This document shows positions 1 through 7,289 of a stretch of 20,469 nt of DNA, piece after piece. The stretch is from Hyphomicrobiaceae bacterium (GTDB lineage: Bacteria; Pseudomonadota; Alphaproteobacteria; Rhizobiales; JAKIUO01): positions 1 to 20,469 of the forward strand of contig JAKIUO010000029.1 in assembly GCA_021647535.1 (NCBI GenBank), written 5' to 3'. Position 1 is the first letter of the stretch. Each line of letters opens with the position of its first letter. Position numbers and translations under genes: made by a program. Under the pieces are notes generated by a model. The model saw only the letters and a program-made list of their open reading frames with translations, was not told the DNA's origin and did not search any database.

Positions 1-1
1 G

Positions 2-454
2 GCCAAGGAGGGTGCCGAGGTCACCCTGACATCCCGTTCCCTGGAGCGGGCCAAGGCGGCGTGCGAGGCCATGAGACGGCGTTTCGGGGTGACGATCAGA
101 CCCGTGGAGGCGATCGATGACGAGGCGCGGGCGGCCGTGATCCGGGAGGCCCGGATCGTGTTCGCCGCCGGTGCTGCCGGGGTGCGGTTGCTCGAGGAAC
201 GGCACTGGCGCGATTGTCCCCGGCTGGAGGTGATCGCCGATGCCAATGCCACGCCGCCGCTGGGCATCGAAGGGGTGGAGGTGATGGACCGGGGCACCGT
301 GCGCCACGGCAAGATCTGCTGGGGCGCGATCGGTTTCGGGACCCTGAAGCTTGCGGTGCACCGGGCCTGCATCGCCAAACTGTTCGAACGCAACGACCGC
401 ATTTTCGACGCCGAGGAGATCTACGCCATCGCCAGGGAGATGGCGGCGACGTAA
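2..454 (+). CDS. mtdB: Methylene-tetrahydromethanopterin dehydrogenase, C-terminal part (5' end outside window)
   Basis: The frame is open from the first complete codon of the window, so the start lies upstream; about 150 C-terminal residues are present. The protein begins inside a Rossmann-type segment (AKEGAEVTLTSRSLERA) and contains the stretches VIADANATPPLGIEGV and GKICWGAIGFGTLKLAVHR, which I recognise from NAD(P)-dependent methylene-H4MPT dehydrogenases (MtdA/MtdB family). These oxidise methylene-tetrahydromethanopterin in the cytoplasm during C1 oxidation in methylotrophs. MtdB rather than MtdA is my reading from general resemblance. The gene ends in TAA and converges on the cysS remnant with only five bases between them. 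Its GC-rich codon use matches that remnant and differs sharply from everything after about 1450. Confidence 0.8.
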   Translation, partial: AKEGAEVTLTSRSLERAKAACEAMRRRFGVTIRPVEAIDDEARAAVIREARIVFAAGAAGVRLLEERHWRDCPRLEVIADANATPPLGIEGVEVMDRGTVRHGKICWGAIGFGTLKLAVHRACIAKLFERNDRIFDAEEIYAIAREMAAT

Positions 455-459
455 ATGGC

Positions 460-1422
460 TCAGACCCGGCGCCACAGGGTGCCCTGGGGCGTGTCCTCGA
501 GAACGATTCCCTGCGCTTTCAATTCGTCACGGATCCGGTCGGCCTTGGCCCAGTCCCGTCGTTGACGGGCCTGGTTGCGCTCTTCGATCAGACGCTCGAT
601 GATTTCGTCGGACAACCCGGTGCGCTCGCCGCCCTTCAAAAAACTTTCCGGATCCTGGCCCAGCAGCCCCAGCACGTTGCCCAGCTTTTTCAAAGTGGCC
701 GCCAGCCGGGCGGCCTGCGCGGCATCCTCCTCGCGGTGGCGGTTGATCTCCTTGGCCAGATCGAACAGGACCGCCAATGCCTCCGGCGTGTTGAGGTCAT
801 CGTCCATGGCCGCCTCGAACCGTTGCCGCCAGATCCCGTCTTCCCCGTCGGTTTCGGCCCCGGGAAGGCCGCGCAGGGCGGTGTAGAGCCGGGTGAGGCC
901 GGCGCGGGCCTGTTCCAGCGATTGCCGGGAGAAATCCAGCGGACTGCGGTAGTGACTGGTGAGGATGAAGAAGCGGATCACCTCGCCGGGGTATCTGGCC
1001 AACAGGTCGCGGATGGTGAAGAAGTTGCCCAGGGATTTTGACATCTTTTCCTGGTCGACGCGCACGAAGCCCACGTGTACCCAATAGTTGACGAAAGGTT
1101 GCCCGGTGGCCGCCTCCGATTGGGCGATTTCGTTTTCATGGTGGGGAAACTGCAGATCCGCCCCGCCGCCGTGGATGTCAAAATGGGCACCCAGGCACGC
1201 GGTGGACATGGCGGAGCATTCGATATGCCAGCCGGGACGTCCCGGTCCCCAGGGGGAATCCCAGGCCGGCTCGCCGGGTTTGGCCCGTTTCCACAGGACG
1301 AAATCGAGCGGATCACGTTTGGCCTCGCTCACTTCCACCCGGGCACCCGCGCGCAGTTCCTCACGCGTACAAAGGCGCCGCAAGGCAAGGAAAAAGCAAA
1401 GGCGTAGACGCAGAAACAACAA
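460..1422 (-). CDS. cysS: Cysteinyl-tRNA synthetase, C-terminal ~300 residues only (N-terminus missing)
   Basis: CysS charges tRNA-Cys with cysteine. Clearly present are the zinc-site region (WHIECSAM, then FPHHENEIAQS), the KMSKS signature (EKMSKSLGN), the DALR-like helical part (AMDDDLNTPEAL) and the typical C-terminus (GIVLEDTPQGTLWRR). Resemblance to CysS begins near EELRAGARVEV, about base 1369. The first ~160 residues of a normal ~460-residue enzyme, including the HIGH motif and the first zinc cysteine, are absent. The frame stays open to a TTG at 1422, but the extra residues (LFLRLRLCFFLALRR) come from a repeat-like linker and there is no ribosome binding site, so this is not a genuine start. 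As it stands the product could not be active. I read it as a gene cut at a contig join rather than an evolved pseudogene. The stop is TGA at 460-462. Confidence 0.85.
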   Translation of the reverse strand: MLFLRLRLCFFLALRRLCTREELRAGARVEVSEAKRDPLDFVLWKRAKPGEPAWDSPWGPGRPGWHIECSAMSTACLGAHFDIHGGGADLQFPHHENEIAQSEAATGQPFVNYWVHVGFVRVDQEKMSKSLGNFFTIRDLLARYPGEVIRFFILTSHYRSPLDFSRQSLEQARAGLTRLYTALRGLPGAETDGEDGIWRQRFEAAMDDDLNTPEALAVLFDLAKEINRHREEDAAQAARLAATLKKLGNVLGLLGQDPESFLKGGERTGLSDEIIERLIEERNQARQRRDWAKADRIRDELKAQGIVLEDTPQGTLWRRV

Positions 1423-1450
1423 AACCTTTGTTGACTGGCTCTTTAATTAA
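1363..1450. other. Composition and taxonomy breakpoint with repeat-like linker
   Basis: GC-rich coding DNA gives way here to lower-GC DNA. The linker holds two copies of CAAAGGCG (1370-1377 and 1397-1404) in a purine-rich context, followed by a perfect 7-bp inverted repeat CAACAAA/TTTGTTG with a 3-base loop (1417-1433). CysS similarity stops at its left edge and purN ends just beyond its right edge. The small A+T stem could end purMN transcripts, which would read through it from the right, but it lacks a good uridine tract. Confidence 0.7.
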
Positions 1451-1463
1451 CAGCCTGCCCGCC

Positions 1464-2150
1464 TCAGAGCTGCTGTTTTAAGGGGAGTGTGGGAGAAAAA
1501 ATAGGACCAGAACGATTATCAGCCTGTGTCAGGTTTTGATCGGCGAGCTCAATTCGTTCATTTTTAACAATGACTTTCTCCGAGGCGAAAAGTTCTAACG
1601 CATGGGGATAGAGCAGGTGCTCGGCAGCAAGCACCCTTGCCGACAGCCGCTCTTCATCATCTCCAGGCTCAACACAAACGGCTGATTGAGCAATGATCGG
1701 TCCAGCATCCATATCGGTACGCACCAGATGGACTGTGCACCCAGTAATTTTTATGCCAGCCTCAAGGACACGCTGGTGGGTATGCAAGCCTTTGAAGGAC
1801 GGCAACAATGAGGGATGGATATTGAGCTGCCGATCATGCCATTTATCAACAAAGTCAGCGGTCAGCAGTCGCAAAAAACCGGCATTGCAAATGAGATCGA
1901 CTTTCGCCTCAACGAGGGCCTGATGAAGGTCTTCTTCAAAGGCTGTGCGATTGTCGTATTTCCGGTGGTCAATAGCCAGATTTTTAATGCCCTCATCCTG
2001 GGCAGTTTGCAGACCGGCGGCCTTGGGGCGGTTGGAGATTACGACGACAATTTGCGCTGGAAAGTTGGGGTTTTTAGCGGCTTCAATCAAGGAGCGCATA
2101 TTGCTGCCGCGACCCGAAATGAGTATACCTACACGCTTTTTTTTATCCAT
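1464..2150 (-). CDS. purN: Phosphoribosylglycinamide formyltransferase (GAR transformylase)
   Basis: PurN transfers the formyl group from 10-formyltetrahydrofolate to GAR, the third step of de novo purine synthesis, in the cytoplasm. The 228-residue product starts with the phosphate-binding ISGRGSNM (residues 11-18). The catalytic trio expected for the family is visible: Asn110 and His112 in LNIHPSLLPSFKG, and Asp148 in RTDMDAGPI. It is slightly longer than the E. coli enzyme (212 residues) because of a polar C-terminal tail (about 205-228) with no recognisable motif. The ATG at 2150 lies two bases after the purM stop, so the two genes are surely co-transcribed in the order purM-purN. Confidence 0.96.
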   Translation of the reverse strand: MDKKKRVGILISGRGSNMRSLIEAAKNPNFPAQIVVVISNRPKAAGLQTAQDEGIKNLAIDHRKYDNRTAFEEDLHQALVEAKVDLICNAGFLRLLTADFVDKWHDRQLNIHPSLLPSFKGLHTHQRVLEAGIKITGCTVHLVRTDMDAGPIIAQSAVCVEPGDDEERLSARVLAAEHLLYPHALELFASEKVIVKNERIELADQNLTQADNRSGPIFSPTLPLKQQL

Positions 2151-2152
2151 GT

Positions 2153-3250
2153 TTAAAACTCCAGCCTGCCGGAGTAAGAAACCTGTTTGTCCCCTTTTTG
2201 CTTAATGACGCGGCCTAATCTAAAAGCCTGTTCTCCTTCTACGCCAAACCATGTGAGTAACTCGTCGACATGATGCCGATCAGCAATGACGACCATGCCA
2301 ACCCCGCAATTGAAGGTGCGTAACATTTCAGATTGTTCAATTTTTCCGGCTTCAGACAGCCATTTGAAACAGGCTCTGGCCGTTGATGTCATAAAGGTGC
2401 GCTGGCTCCAGTCGTCCAGATCAATTTCAACCCCGAGGCCATCAGGGAGCACTCGGGGAATATTTTCAGACAGGCCACCGCCGGTAATGTGAGCCAGAGC
2501 CTTAATGGTCCCATACTCATCAATAGCACTTAAAATTGGTTTCACATATATTCTGGTTGGTGTCAGCAGGCTTTCTCCAAGCGTATCATCGCCATAGAAG
2601 GCGTCACTTAAATTGCGCTCACCCTGTGCAATAAGCTTGCGAATGAGAGAATAACCGTTGGAATGAGGTCCTGAAGAGGGCAGGCCGATAACAACATCGT
2701 CTTCCGCAAGATCCTTGCTCGGCAGGATTTTACTGCGTTCAACAGCTCCGACTGAAAAACCGGCGAGATCATATTCTCCGACACTATACATGCCCGGCAT
2801 CTCGGCGGTTTCCCCCCCGATCAAGGCACAGCCCGCTTGTTTGCAGCCCTCGGCAATGCCCTCGACGACTTTTTCAGCTATACCGCTTTCCAGTTTGCCT
2901 GTTGCAAAATAATCCAGAAAAAACAATGGTTCAGCCCCCTGAACGACAAGATCGTTGACGCACATGGCCACCAGGTCGATGCCAACCGTGTTGTGTATGC
3001 CAGTTTCGAAGGCCAGCTTGACCTTGGTGCCGACGCCGTCATTGGCTGCTACCAGAACCGGGTCTTTAAAACCGGTGGCCTTTAGATCGAACAAGCCGCC
3101 AAAACCGCCGATGGCCCCTAAGACGCCGCTACGGCTGGTGCTTTTGATGAGAGGTTTGATGGCCTCAACGAACTCATTTCCGGCATTGATATCAACACCG
3201 CTGTCTGCGTAGGTCAGGCCTTTTTTGGCGGGGGGAGCTTTGTCATTCAT
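2153..3250 (-). CDS. purM: Phosphoribosylformylglycinamidine cyclo-ligase (AIR synthetase)
   Basis: PurM closes the imidazole ring, converting FGAM and ATP to AIR, the fifth step of de novo purine synthesis. The product is 365 residues, a little longer than usual because of a short polar N-terminal extension. Family landmarks are LTYADSGVDINAGN (12-25), ANDGVGTKVKLA (69-80), GIDLVAMCVNDLVVQGAEPLFFLDY, GGETAEMPGMY, LPSSGPHSNGYSLIR and HITGGGLSENIPRVLPDG. The ATG at 3250 is preceded by AGAAG about 8 bases upstream on the minus strand, which supports this start. It is the first gene of a purM-purN operon and is transcribed divergently from the DUF2066 gene across a 187-base gap. Confidence 0.97.
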   Translation of the reverse strand: MNDKAPPAKKGLTYADSGVDINAGNEFVEAIKPLIKSTSRSGVLGAIGGFGGLFDLKATGFKDPVLVAANDGVGTKVKLAFETGIHNTVGIDLVAMCVNDLVVQGAEPLFFLDYFATGKLESGIAEKVVEGIAEGCKQAGCALIGGETAEMPGMYSVGEYDLAGFSVGAVERSKILPSKDLAEDDVVIGLPSSGPHSNGYSLIRKLIAQGERNLSDAFYGDDTLGESLLTPTRIYVKPILSAIDEYGTIKALAHITGGGLSENIPRVLPDGLGVEIDLDDWSQRTFMTSTARACFKWLSEAGKIEQSEMLRTFNCGVGMVVIADRHHVDELLTWFGVEGEQAFRLGRVIKQKGDKQVSYSGRLEF

Positions 3251-3272
3251 GTGAGGTGCTTCTATCTGTTAG

Positions 3273-3399
3273 CGATAATGCGCTCAACAAGCCCTTTATT
3301 GGCCTTACCGTCAAGCCCGTACTTCCGTAATTTGGCCGTATTTTTAGCGATGTTTACATTATGGGGTAGAGCTTTATATTCAGCGGCTCGATAATGCGC
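3273..3399. repeat. 11-bp direct repeat CGATAATGCGC in the purM/DUF2066 divergent gap
   Basis: CGATAATGCGC occurs twice, identically, at 3273-3283 and 3389-3399, about 116 bp apart. One copy lies 23-33 bases upstream of the purM start. The other overlaps the predicted transcription start of the DUF2066 gene. This placement would suit a shared operator, but no regulator is identified. Confidence 0.5.
3353..3380 (+). promoter_or_regulatory. Predicted sigma-70 type promoter for the DUF2066 gene
   Basis: TTTACA (3353-3358) and TATATT (3375-3380) are separated by 16 bp, each one mismatch from the housekeeping consensus. Transcription would begin near 3387, about 50 bases before the coding start. 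The assignment is by motif only. Confidence 0.5.
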
Positions 3400-3437
3400 A
3401 ACACATCCGTTTTTGAACGGGCGATGAACGGGGCAAT

Positions 3438-4616
3438 ATGATAATGAAGATCAACAGGTTGGAGGAAGTGTCTTTCCTTGCAAAACAAAGGGTCATGGCC
3501 TGCTTTTTGGGGACCATGCTACTGCTTGTTCCTGCTGCGGCCAATGCGCGCCCTGTATCCGTTTATACGCTGGCCAAGGTCAAACTTGATGCGCGGGCCG
3601 ACAATGCGGTACTTGCCAAGAAACAGGCCATGAAAGAAGGTCCCCTGCAGGCCCTTAAGCTGATTTTCAAACGCTTTGCACCATTTCGCGCCTATGATCG
3701 CCTGGCGACCATGACACTGGAAGAGGCGGACGATGTACTGGATGGTTTTGCCGTGCGCAGCGAGCGCTATTCCTCCACACGCTATCTGGCTTTGATGGAC
3801 TATAATTTTTCAAAAAGGCGTTTGCAGGCTCTCATGGTCAAAAAAGGCGTGCCTTTCTTTGATCAACGCTCGCGCAAGCAGATGATCATGCCGGTTTTTA
3901 CTCTTTCTGGCGATGAAAAAGTAGACCGGGAAAACCAGAAGAACTGGTCAAAGGCCTGGCGCATCATTGATCTTAAACATGCTCTTACCAATAGTCGGTT
4001 GCGCAAAGCCAAAGCAGCTGATCAAGAGGGCTGGCAAAAAATCGCCACGGGTGAGGTTGAGCAGTTTGCACAACTGCGCCAGCGCCTTGGGACGAAAAAA
4101 CTGCTCTTGATGGCGGCTCACCCCACAGCCGAAGGGGACCGGCTGGTTCTTCGGATATTTGGCGAAGATTATATGGGGCCTGTGGATTATACACAAGAAA
4201 TGCCCATTGAAAACGGGCTGCGCAAAAGCTTTGAAAAAGCCGCTGAGCTGGCCTTTGGAATTGTTGAGGGGCGTTGGCGCGAACCACAGATTACCGGTGA
4301 AGTTGTTGCCGTTTCCCTGACGCCTGGGAATGACGGGAGCGATCATTCCGAAGAAATAGGACGGCGATTGGTCGATGAGACGTTTTTCATGCGCATCGCC
4401 TTTTCTGGCCTGCGCGACTGGCAACAGATCAAGAAGCGCTTGCAGCGTATTCCGGGTGTGCGCAAAATTGATGTGAATTCTCTTTCACCACGTGGGGCTG
4501 ATGTGCGTATGAGCTATCCCGGCGGTGTTAATCGTCTGGAAACAAGGCTTTCCCCCTACGGCTTTAGCATTGAGCGCGATGGTAGTAATTTGACATTACG
4601 ATCAATGTTGCGATAA
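3438..4616 (+). CDS. DUF2066 domain-containing exported protein
   Basis: This 392-residue protein resembles the DUF2066 family of alphaproteobacteria, whose function is unknown. A signal peptide is visible: a basic start (KINRLEEVSFLAKQRV), a hydrophobic core MACFLGTMLLLVPAA (about 20-34) and a likely cleavage site at ANA|RP. The mature part begins with VYTLAKVKLDARADNAVLAKKQAM, the usual opening of the family, and ends with a small basic domain. No enzymatic motif is apparent. ATGs at 3438 and 3444 are both possible; the GGGG at 3430-3433 is better spaced for 3444. It precedes the phosphatidyltransferase, perM and hdaA genes, an order I know from other alphaproteobacteria. The family call rests on overall resemblance plus this gene order. 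Confidence 0.78.
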   Translation: MIMKINRLEEVSFLAKQRVMACFLGTMLLLVPAAANARPVSVYTLAKVKLDARADNAVLAKKQAMKEGPLQALKLIFKRFAPFRAYDRLATMTLEEADDVLDGFAVRSERYSSTRYLALMDYNFSKRRLQALMVKKGVPFFDQRSRKQMIMPVFTLSGDEKVDRENQKNWSKAWRIIDLKHALTNSRLRKAKAADQEGWQKIATGEVEQFAQLRQRLGTKKLLLMAAHPTAEGDRLVLRIFGEDYMGPVDYTQEMPIENGLRKSFEKAAELAFGIVEGRWREPQITGEVVAVSLTPGNDGSDHSEEIGRRLVDETFFMRIAFSGLRDWQQIKKRLQRIPGVRKIDVNSLSPRGADVRMSYPGGVNRLETRLSPYGFSIERDGSNLTLRSMLR

Positions 4617-4716
4617 ACGGCGGACATTTCACAAAAATAGGCCTTTACACGCCCGGGGCAATCACCATATCAGTCTTTGCAAACGACAATATTTACGCGA
4701 GCTGATATTACAAGTC

Positions 4717-4725
4717 TGTTATAGT
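4717..4725 (+). promoter_or_regulatory. Possible extended -10 element upstream of the phosphatidyltransferase gene
   Basis: TGTTATAGT contains an upstream TG followed by TATAGT, one mismatch from TATAAT. No convincing -35 is seen. If used, transcription would begin near 4732, which would exclude the GTG at 4724 as a start and favour the TTG at 4751. Confidence 0.35.
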
Positions 4726-4750
4726 GTCGGCTTATGGGAGGGGCGCTGAC

Positions 4751-5290
4751 TTGCATATCATACCAAATCTTCTGACAATCCTGCGCCTCCTTATGGTGCC
4801 CTTGATTGTGTTGCTGATCATTGAACGCCAGATGATGGGTGCCTTTTATCTATTCGTTATTGCCGGCCTCACAGACGGGCTGGACGGTTTTCTTGCCAAG
4901 CGCTTTAACTGGAGTTCCGAATTGGGGGCCTGGCTTGATCCGGCTGCCGACAAGGCTTTGCTGGTCAGTATTTATGTGACGCTTGGACTATTTGGGCATA
5001 TACCGGTCTGGCTGGTCATTCTTGTTGTGTCACGCGATCTGCTCATTGTCGGCGGAATTTTGCTGTCGATGATGATGGAAAACCCAGTGGGCATGAAGCC
5101 TTTACTTGTCAGTAAAATTAACACGGTAGGGCAAATATTGCTGGCGGCAGCCATTCTGGCGGATCTTGGCTTTGCGCTTGGGCTTGGAAAGATTGTTACC
5201 TTGTTTATTCTGCTTGTTGCCGTCTCAACCATAGTTTCGACGCTGGCCTATTTATATGCCTGGTTCAAGCATATGGTGCCCCACCAATAA
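4751..5290 (+). CDS. CDP-alcohol phosphatidyltransferase family membrane protein
   Basis: A transferase of about 179 residues that moves a phosphatidyl group from CDP-diacylglycerol to an alcohol in the inner membrane. The family signature is complete: DGLDGFLAKR, then GAWLDPAADK, giving the four metal- and substrate-binding aspartates (51, 54, 72 and 76 when counted from the GTG at 4724). About five hydrophobic helices surround it. I chose the TTG at 4751 because it gives the typical opening (M)HIIPNLLTILRL and has GGAGG (4737-4741) 9 bases upstream. The upstream in-frame GTG at 4724 would add nine atypical residues and has no ribosome binding site. The alcohol substrate (glycerol phosphate, as in PgsA, or another) cannot be read from the sequence. 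The gene lies between the DUF2066 and perM genes. Confidence 0.87.
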   Translation: MHIIPNLLTILRLLMVPLIVLLIIERQMMGAFYLFVIAGLTDGLDGFLAKRFNWSSELGAWLDPAADKALLVSIYVTLGLFGHIPVWLVILVVSRDLLIVGGILLSMMMENPVGMKPLLVSKINTVGQILLAAAILADLGFALGLGKIVTLFILLVAVSTIVSTLAYLYAWFKHMVPHQ

Positions 5291-5373
5291 ACACTTGGGT
5301 AACCCCATTGCCTGTATAGCTTGATGAACAGAATCTGGTCTGGTGGCAAACTCATTTGGAACGGGAACACTCT

Positions 5374-6489
5374 ATGAATAGCGTTACGGGGCGTCAGCTG
5401 TTTTTCTGGGGAGCGGCATTCGTGCTTTTTGCCGGGGTCATCTTGCTGCTTGGCGAGGTTTTGCTGCCCTTTGTGCTTGGATTGATTCTGGCCTATTTCC
5501 TTAACCCGCTGGTCACAGGGCTGGAAAAACGGGGAGTGTCGAGGCAGGTGGCGACGGGTCTGATCGCCGCTATTTTCACCTTGCTTGGCACGCTTTTTGT
5601 GCTCATCATTGGCCCGCTGCTGTTTCACCAGCTCAGTGAACTGGCGTCGCAAATGCCGACTTATTTTAGGCAATTGCAAGGGATCATCATAAATGGCAGC
5701 GAGTCGCTGTTTGGTAAAATTTTTCCAGGGTCAGAGCTTGGGGCTGAAGAAGCCATGCAGAATATGGCGAAAGAATCGGCCAAACATCTAACCGGGGTGC
5801 TGAAATCCGTCTGGACCAGCGGCATGGCTGTCTTCAGTTTTCTGTCTCTTGTGCTGATCACACCGGTGGTGACCTTCTTCTTGTTGAAAGACTGGGATCA
5901 TTTCATTGGCAAAATAGACAAATGGTTGCCCCGTGACCATGCGCCCATCATCAGATTGCTCGTCAAACGGATCAATCGTTCTATTGCAGGGTTTATTCGT
6001 GGTCAGGTGACCATTTCGATTTTTGTCGGTATTTTTTATTCCATTGCGTTGACCATGCTGGGTCTCAAATATGGTTTGCTGATTGGCCTGACCGCCGGGG
6101 TTTTGAATATCGTTCCCTTTTTGGGGTCGCTGGTTGGTTTTCTCATTTCGGGGACCATGGCCGTGGTGCAATATTGGCCGGAATGGCAACCCATTCTCTA
6201 TGTATTAGGGATTTTTGCCTTCGGGCAGCTTGTCGATACCAATTTCCTGACACCTAAAATCATTGGTGATAAAATCAAGCTGCACCCGGTCTGGCTGATT
6301 TTTGCGCTGATTGTCTCGGGTTATCTGTTCGGGGTGCTGGGCATGTTGATTGCCATTCCATTGGCGGCGGCCATTGGCGTTCTGGTGCGCTTTGGTCTGG
6401 AGCGTTACCTTGACAGTGAACTTTATATTGGCAGCCGCAGTCCCAAAAAGGGGGGGCAAAAGCCAGGTGACAAGGGGGATTTGGTGTAA
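5374..6489 (+). CDS. PerM / AI-2E family membrane protein
   Basis: A 371-residue multi-pass inner-membrane protein of the PerM/AI-2E exporter family (Pfam AI-2E_transport). It opens with two hydrophobic segments (LFFWGAAFVLFAGVILLLG and VLPFVLGLILAYFLNPLV). A more polar middle region follows, then further spans including the conserved GQVTISIFVGIFYSIALTMLGLKYGLLIGLTAGVL area and a C-terminal pair ending near LIAIPLAAAIGVLVRF. The tail is basic. The in-frame TTG at 5356 would add six polar residues; the ATG at 5374 looks better. In alphaproteobacteria this gene commonly sits directly before hdaA, as here. The transported substrate is unknown; AI-2 should not be assumed. Confidence 0.88.
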   Translation: MNSVTGRQLFFWGAAFVLFAGVILLLGEVLLPFVLGLILAYFLNPLVTGLEKRGVSRQVATGLIAAIFTLLGTLFVLIIGPLLFHQLSELASQMPTYFRQLQGIIINGSESLFGKIFPGSELGAEEAMQNMAKESAKHLTGVLKSVWTSGMAVFSFLSLVLITPVVTFFLLKDWDHFIGKIDKWLPRDHAPIIRLLVKRINRSIAGFIRGQVTISIFVGIFYSIALTMLGLKYGLLIGLTAGVLNIVPFLGSLVGFLISGTMAVVQYWPEWQPILYVLGIFAFGQLVDTNFLTPKIIGDKIKLHPVWLIFALIVSGYLFGVLGMLIAIPLAAAIGVLVRFGLERYLDSELYIGSRSPKKGGQKPGDKGDLV

Positions 6490-7179
6490 GTGAGCAGGGC
6501 GGTTTCCCATAGCGAACAGCTGGCATTTGACCTGCCGCACCGTCCAGCTTTTGGCGCGGAAGACTTTTACCTGTCGAAAAGCAATGAGCTGGCCGTCAGG
6601 TTGATGGATGACTGGCCCAATTGGGGGCAATATGGGCAGATATTGGCGGGACCAGCTGCCAGTGGTAAAACCCATCTGGTCAATGTATGGCGTCTGCAGG
6701 CCAAGGCAACGATCCTTTCGGCCAAAGACCTGCAACGCTCAACCTTGCAAAACATCGAGGCGAACAAGGTGATTTGCATTGAGGATGTGGACCGGGGACT
6801 TTGCAATGCAGAAAACCTGTTTCACCTGCTTAACCTTGTCAAGGAACAAGGCGGGCATGTGCTGCTCAGTTCACGGGTTGAAGTTTCGCAGCTGCCGATC
6901 AAACTGGCAGATTTGCGCTCTCGCTTGCTGGCGCTGCCCTTGGTGTCGATAAATGCACCAGATGATAGCTTGCTGAAAGCCGTCATGATCAAGCAGTTTG
7001 CAGATCGCCAGATTGAAATCGATCCTCAGCTTGTTGAATATATTTTCAGGAGAATGGAGCGTTCCATGCAAGCGGTTTCAGAACTGGTTGCCCTGCTTGA
7101 TCGCGGTGCTTTGCGCAAAGGGCGGGCGCTCACCAGACCATTGGCGCGCGAAATCCTCGCAAACAGGGTCAGTTCTTGA
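6490..7179 (+). CDS. hdaA: HdaA, DnaA-related regulator of replication initiation
   Basis: A 229-residue AAA+ protein that resembles DnaA domain III but lacks its DNA-binding domain. Hda/HdaA works with the DNA-loaded sliding clamp to stimulate ATP hydrolysis by DnaA, preventing re-initiation. An N-terminal clamp-binding-like motif QLAFDLP (10-16), Walker A GPAASGKTH (54-62), Walker B VICIEDVD (94-101), a sensor-1 region (GHVLLSSRV) and the sensor-2/lid end are all visible. The start is a GTG placed immediately after the TAA of perM with no spacer; a G-rich run in the perM tail (AAGGGGG) can serve as ribosome binding site. This suggests tight translational coupling to perM. Confidence 0.92.
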   Translation: MSRAVSHSEQLAFDLPHRPAFGAEDFYLSKSNELAVRLMDDWPNWGQYGQILAGPAASGKTHLVNVWRLQAKATILSAKDLQRSTLQNIEANKVICIEDVDRGLCNAENLFHLLNLVKEQGGHVLLSSRVEVSQLPIKLADLRSRLLALPLVSINAPDDSLLKAVMIKQFADRQIEIDPQLVEYIFRRMERSMQAVSELVALLDRGALRKGRALTRPLAREILANRVSS

Positions 7180-7194
7180 GCTTATTTTCAATTA

Positions 7195-7224
7195 TTTACA
7201 TAGAGTGTTGTTTTTCAGTGTAAA
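7195..7224 (+). promoter_or_regulatory. Possible ppk promoter
   Basis: TTTACA (7195-7200) and TGTAAA (7219-7224) are separated by 18 bp, in the 110-base gap between hdaA and ppk. The -10 is weak (4 of 6). The two hexamers are also inverted copies of each other, so this could instead be a small operator. Confidence 0.3.
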
Positions 7225-7289
7225 TTGCACTTCATTTGTGTAATTTATCAGTTTTTGGGGTCGCCCCTAACTGTTCTGGAGTTGAAAAC

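Noticed and set aside
214..1041. 275-codon plus-strand open frame across mtdB and cysS
   Set aside because: It is antisense to the clearly conserved CysS frame and out of frame with mtdB. GC-rich DNA commonly leaves such shadow frames open.
3251..3300. TTGACG as the -35 of a purM promoter on the minus strand
   Set aside because: A TTGACG is present further upstream in this gap, but no acceptable -10 falls 16-18 bp beyond it, so I did not call a promoter.
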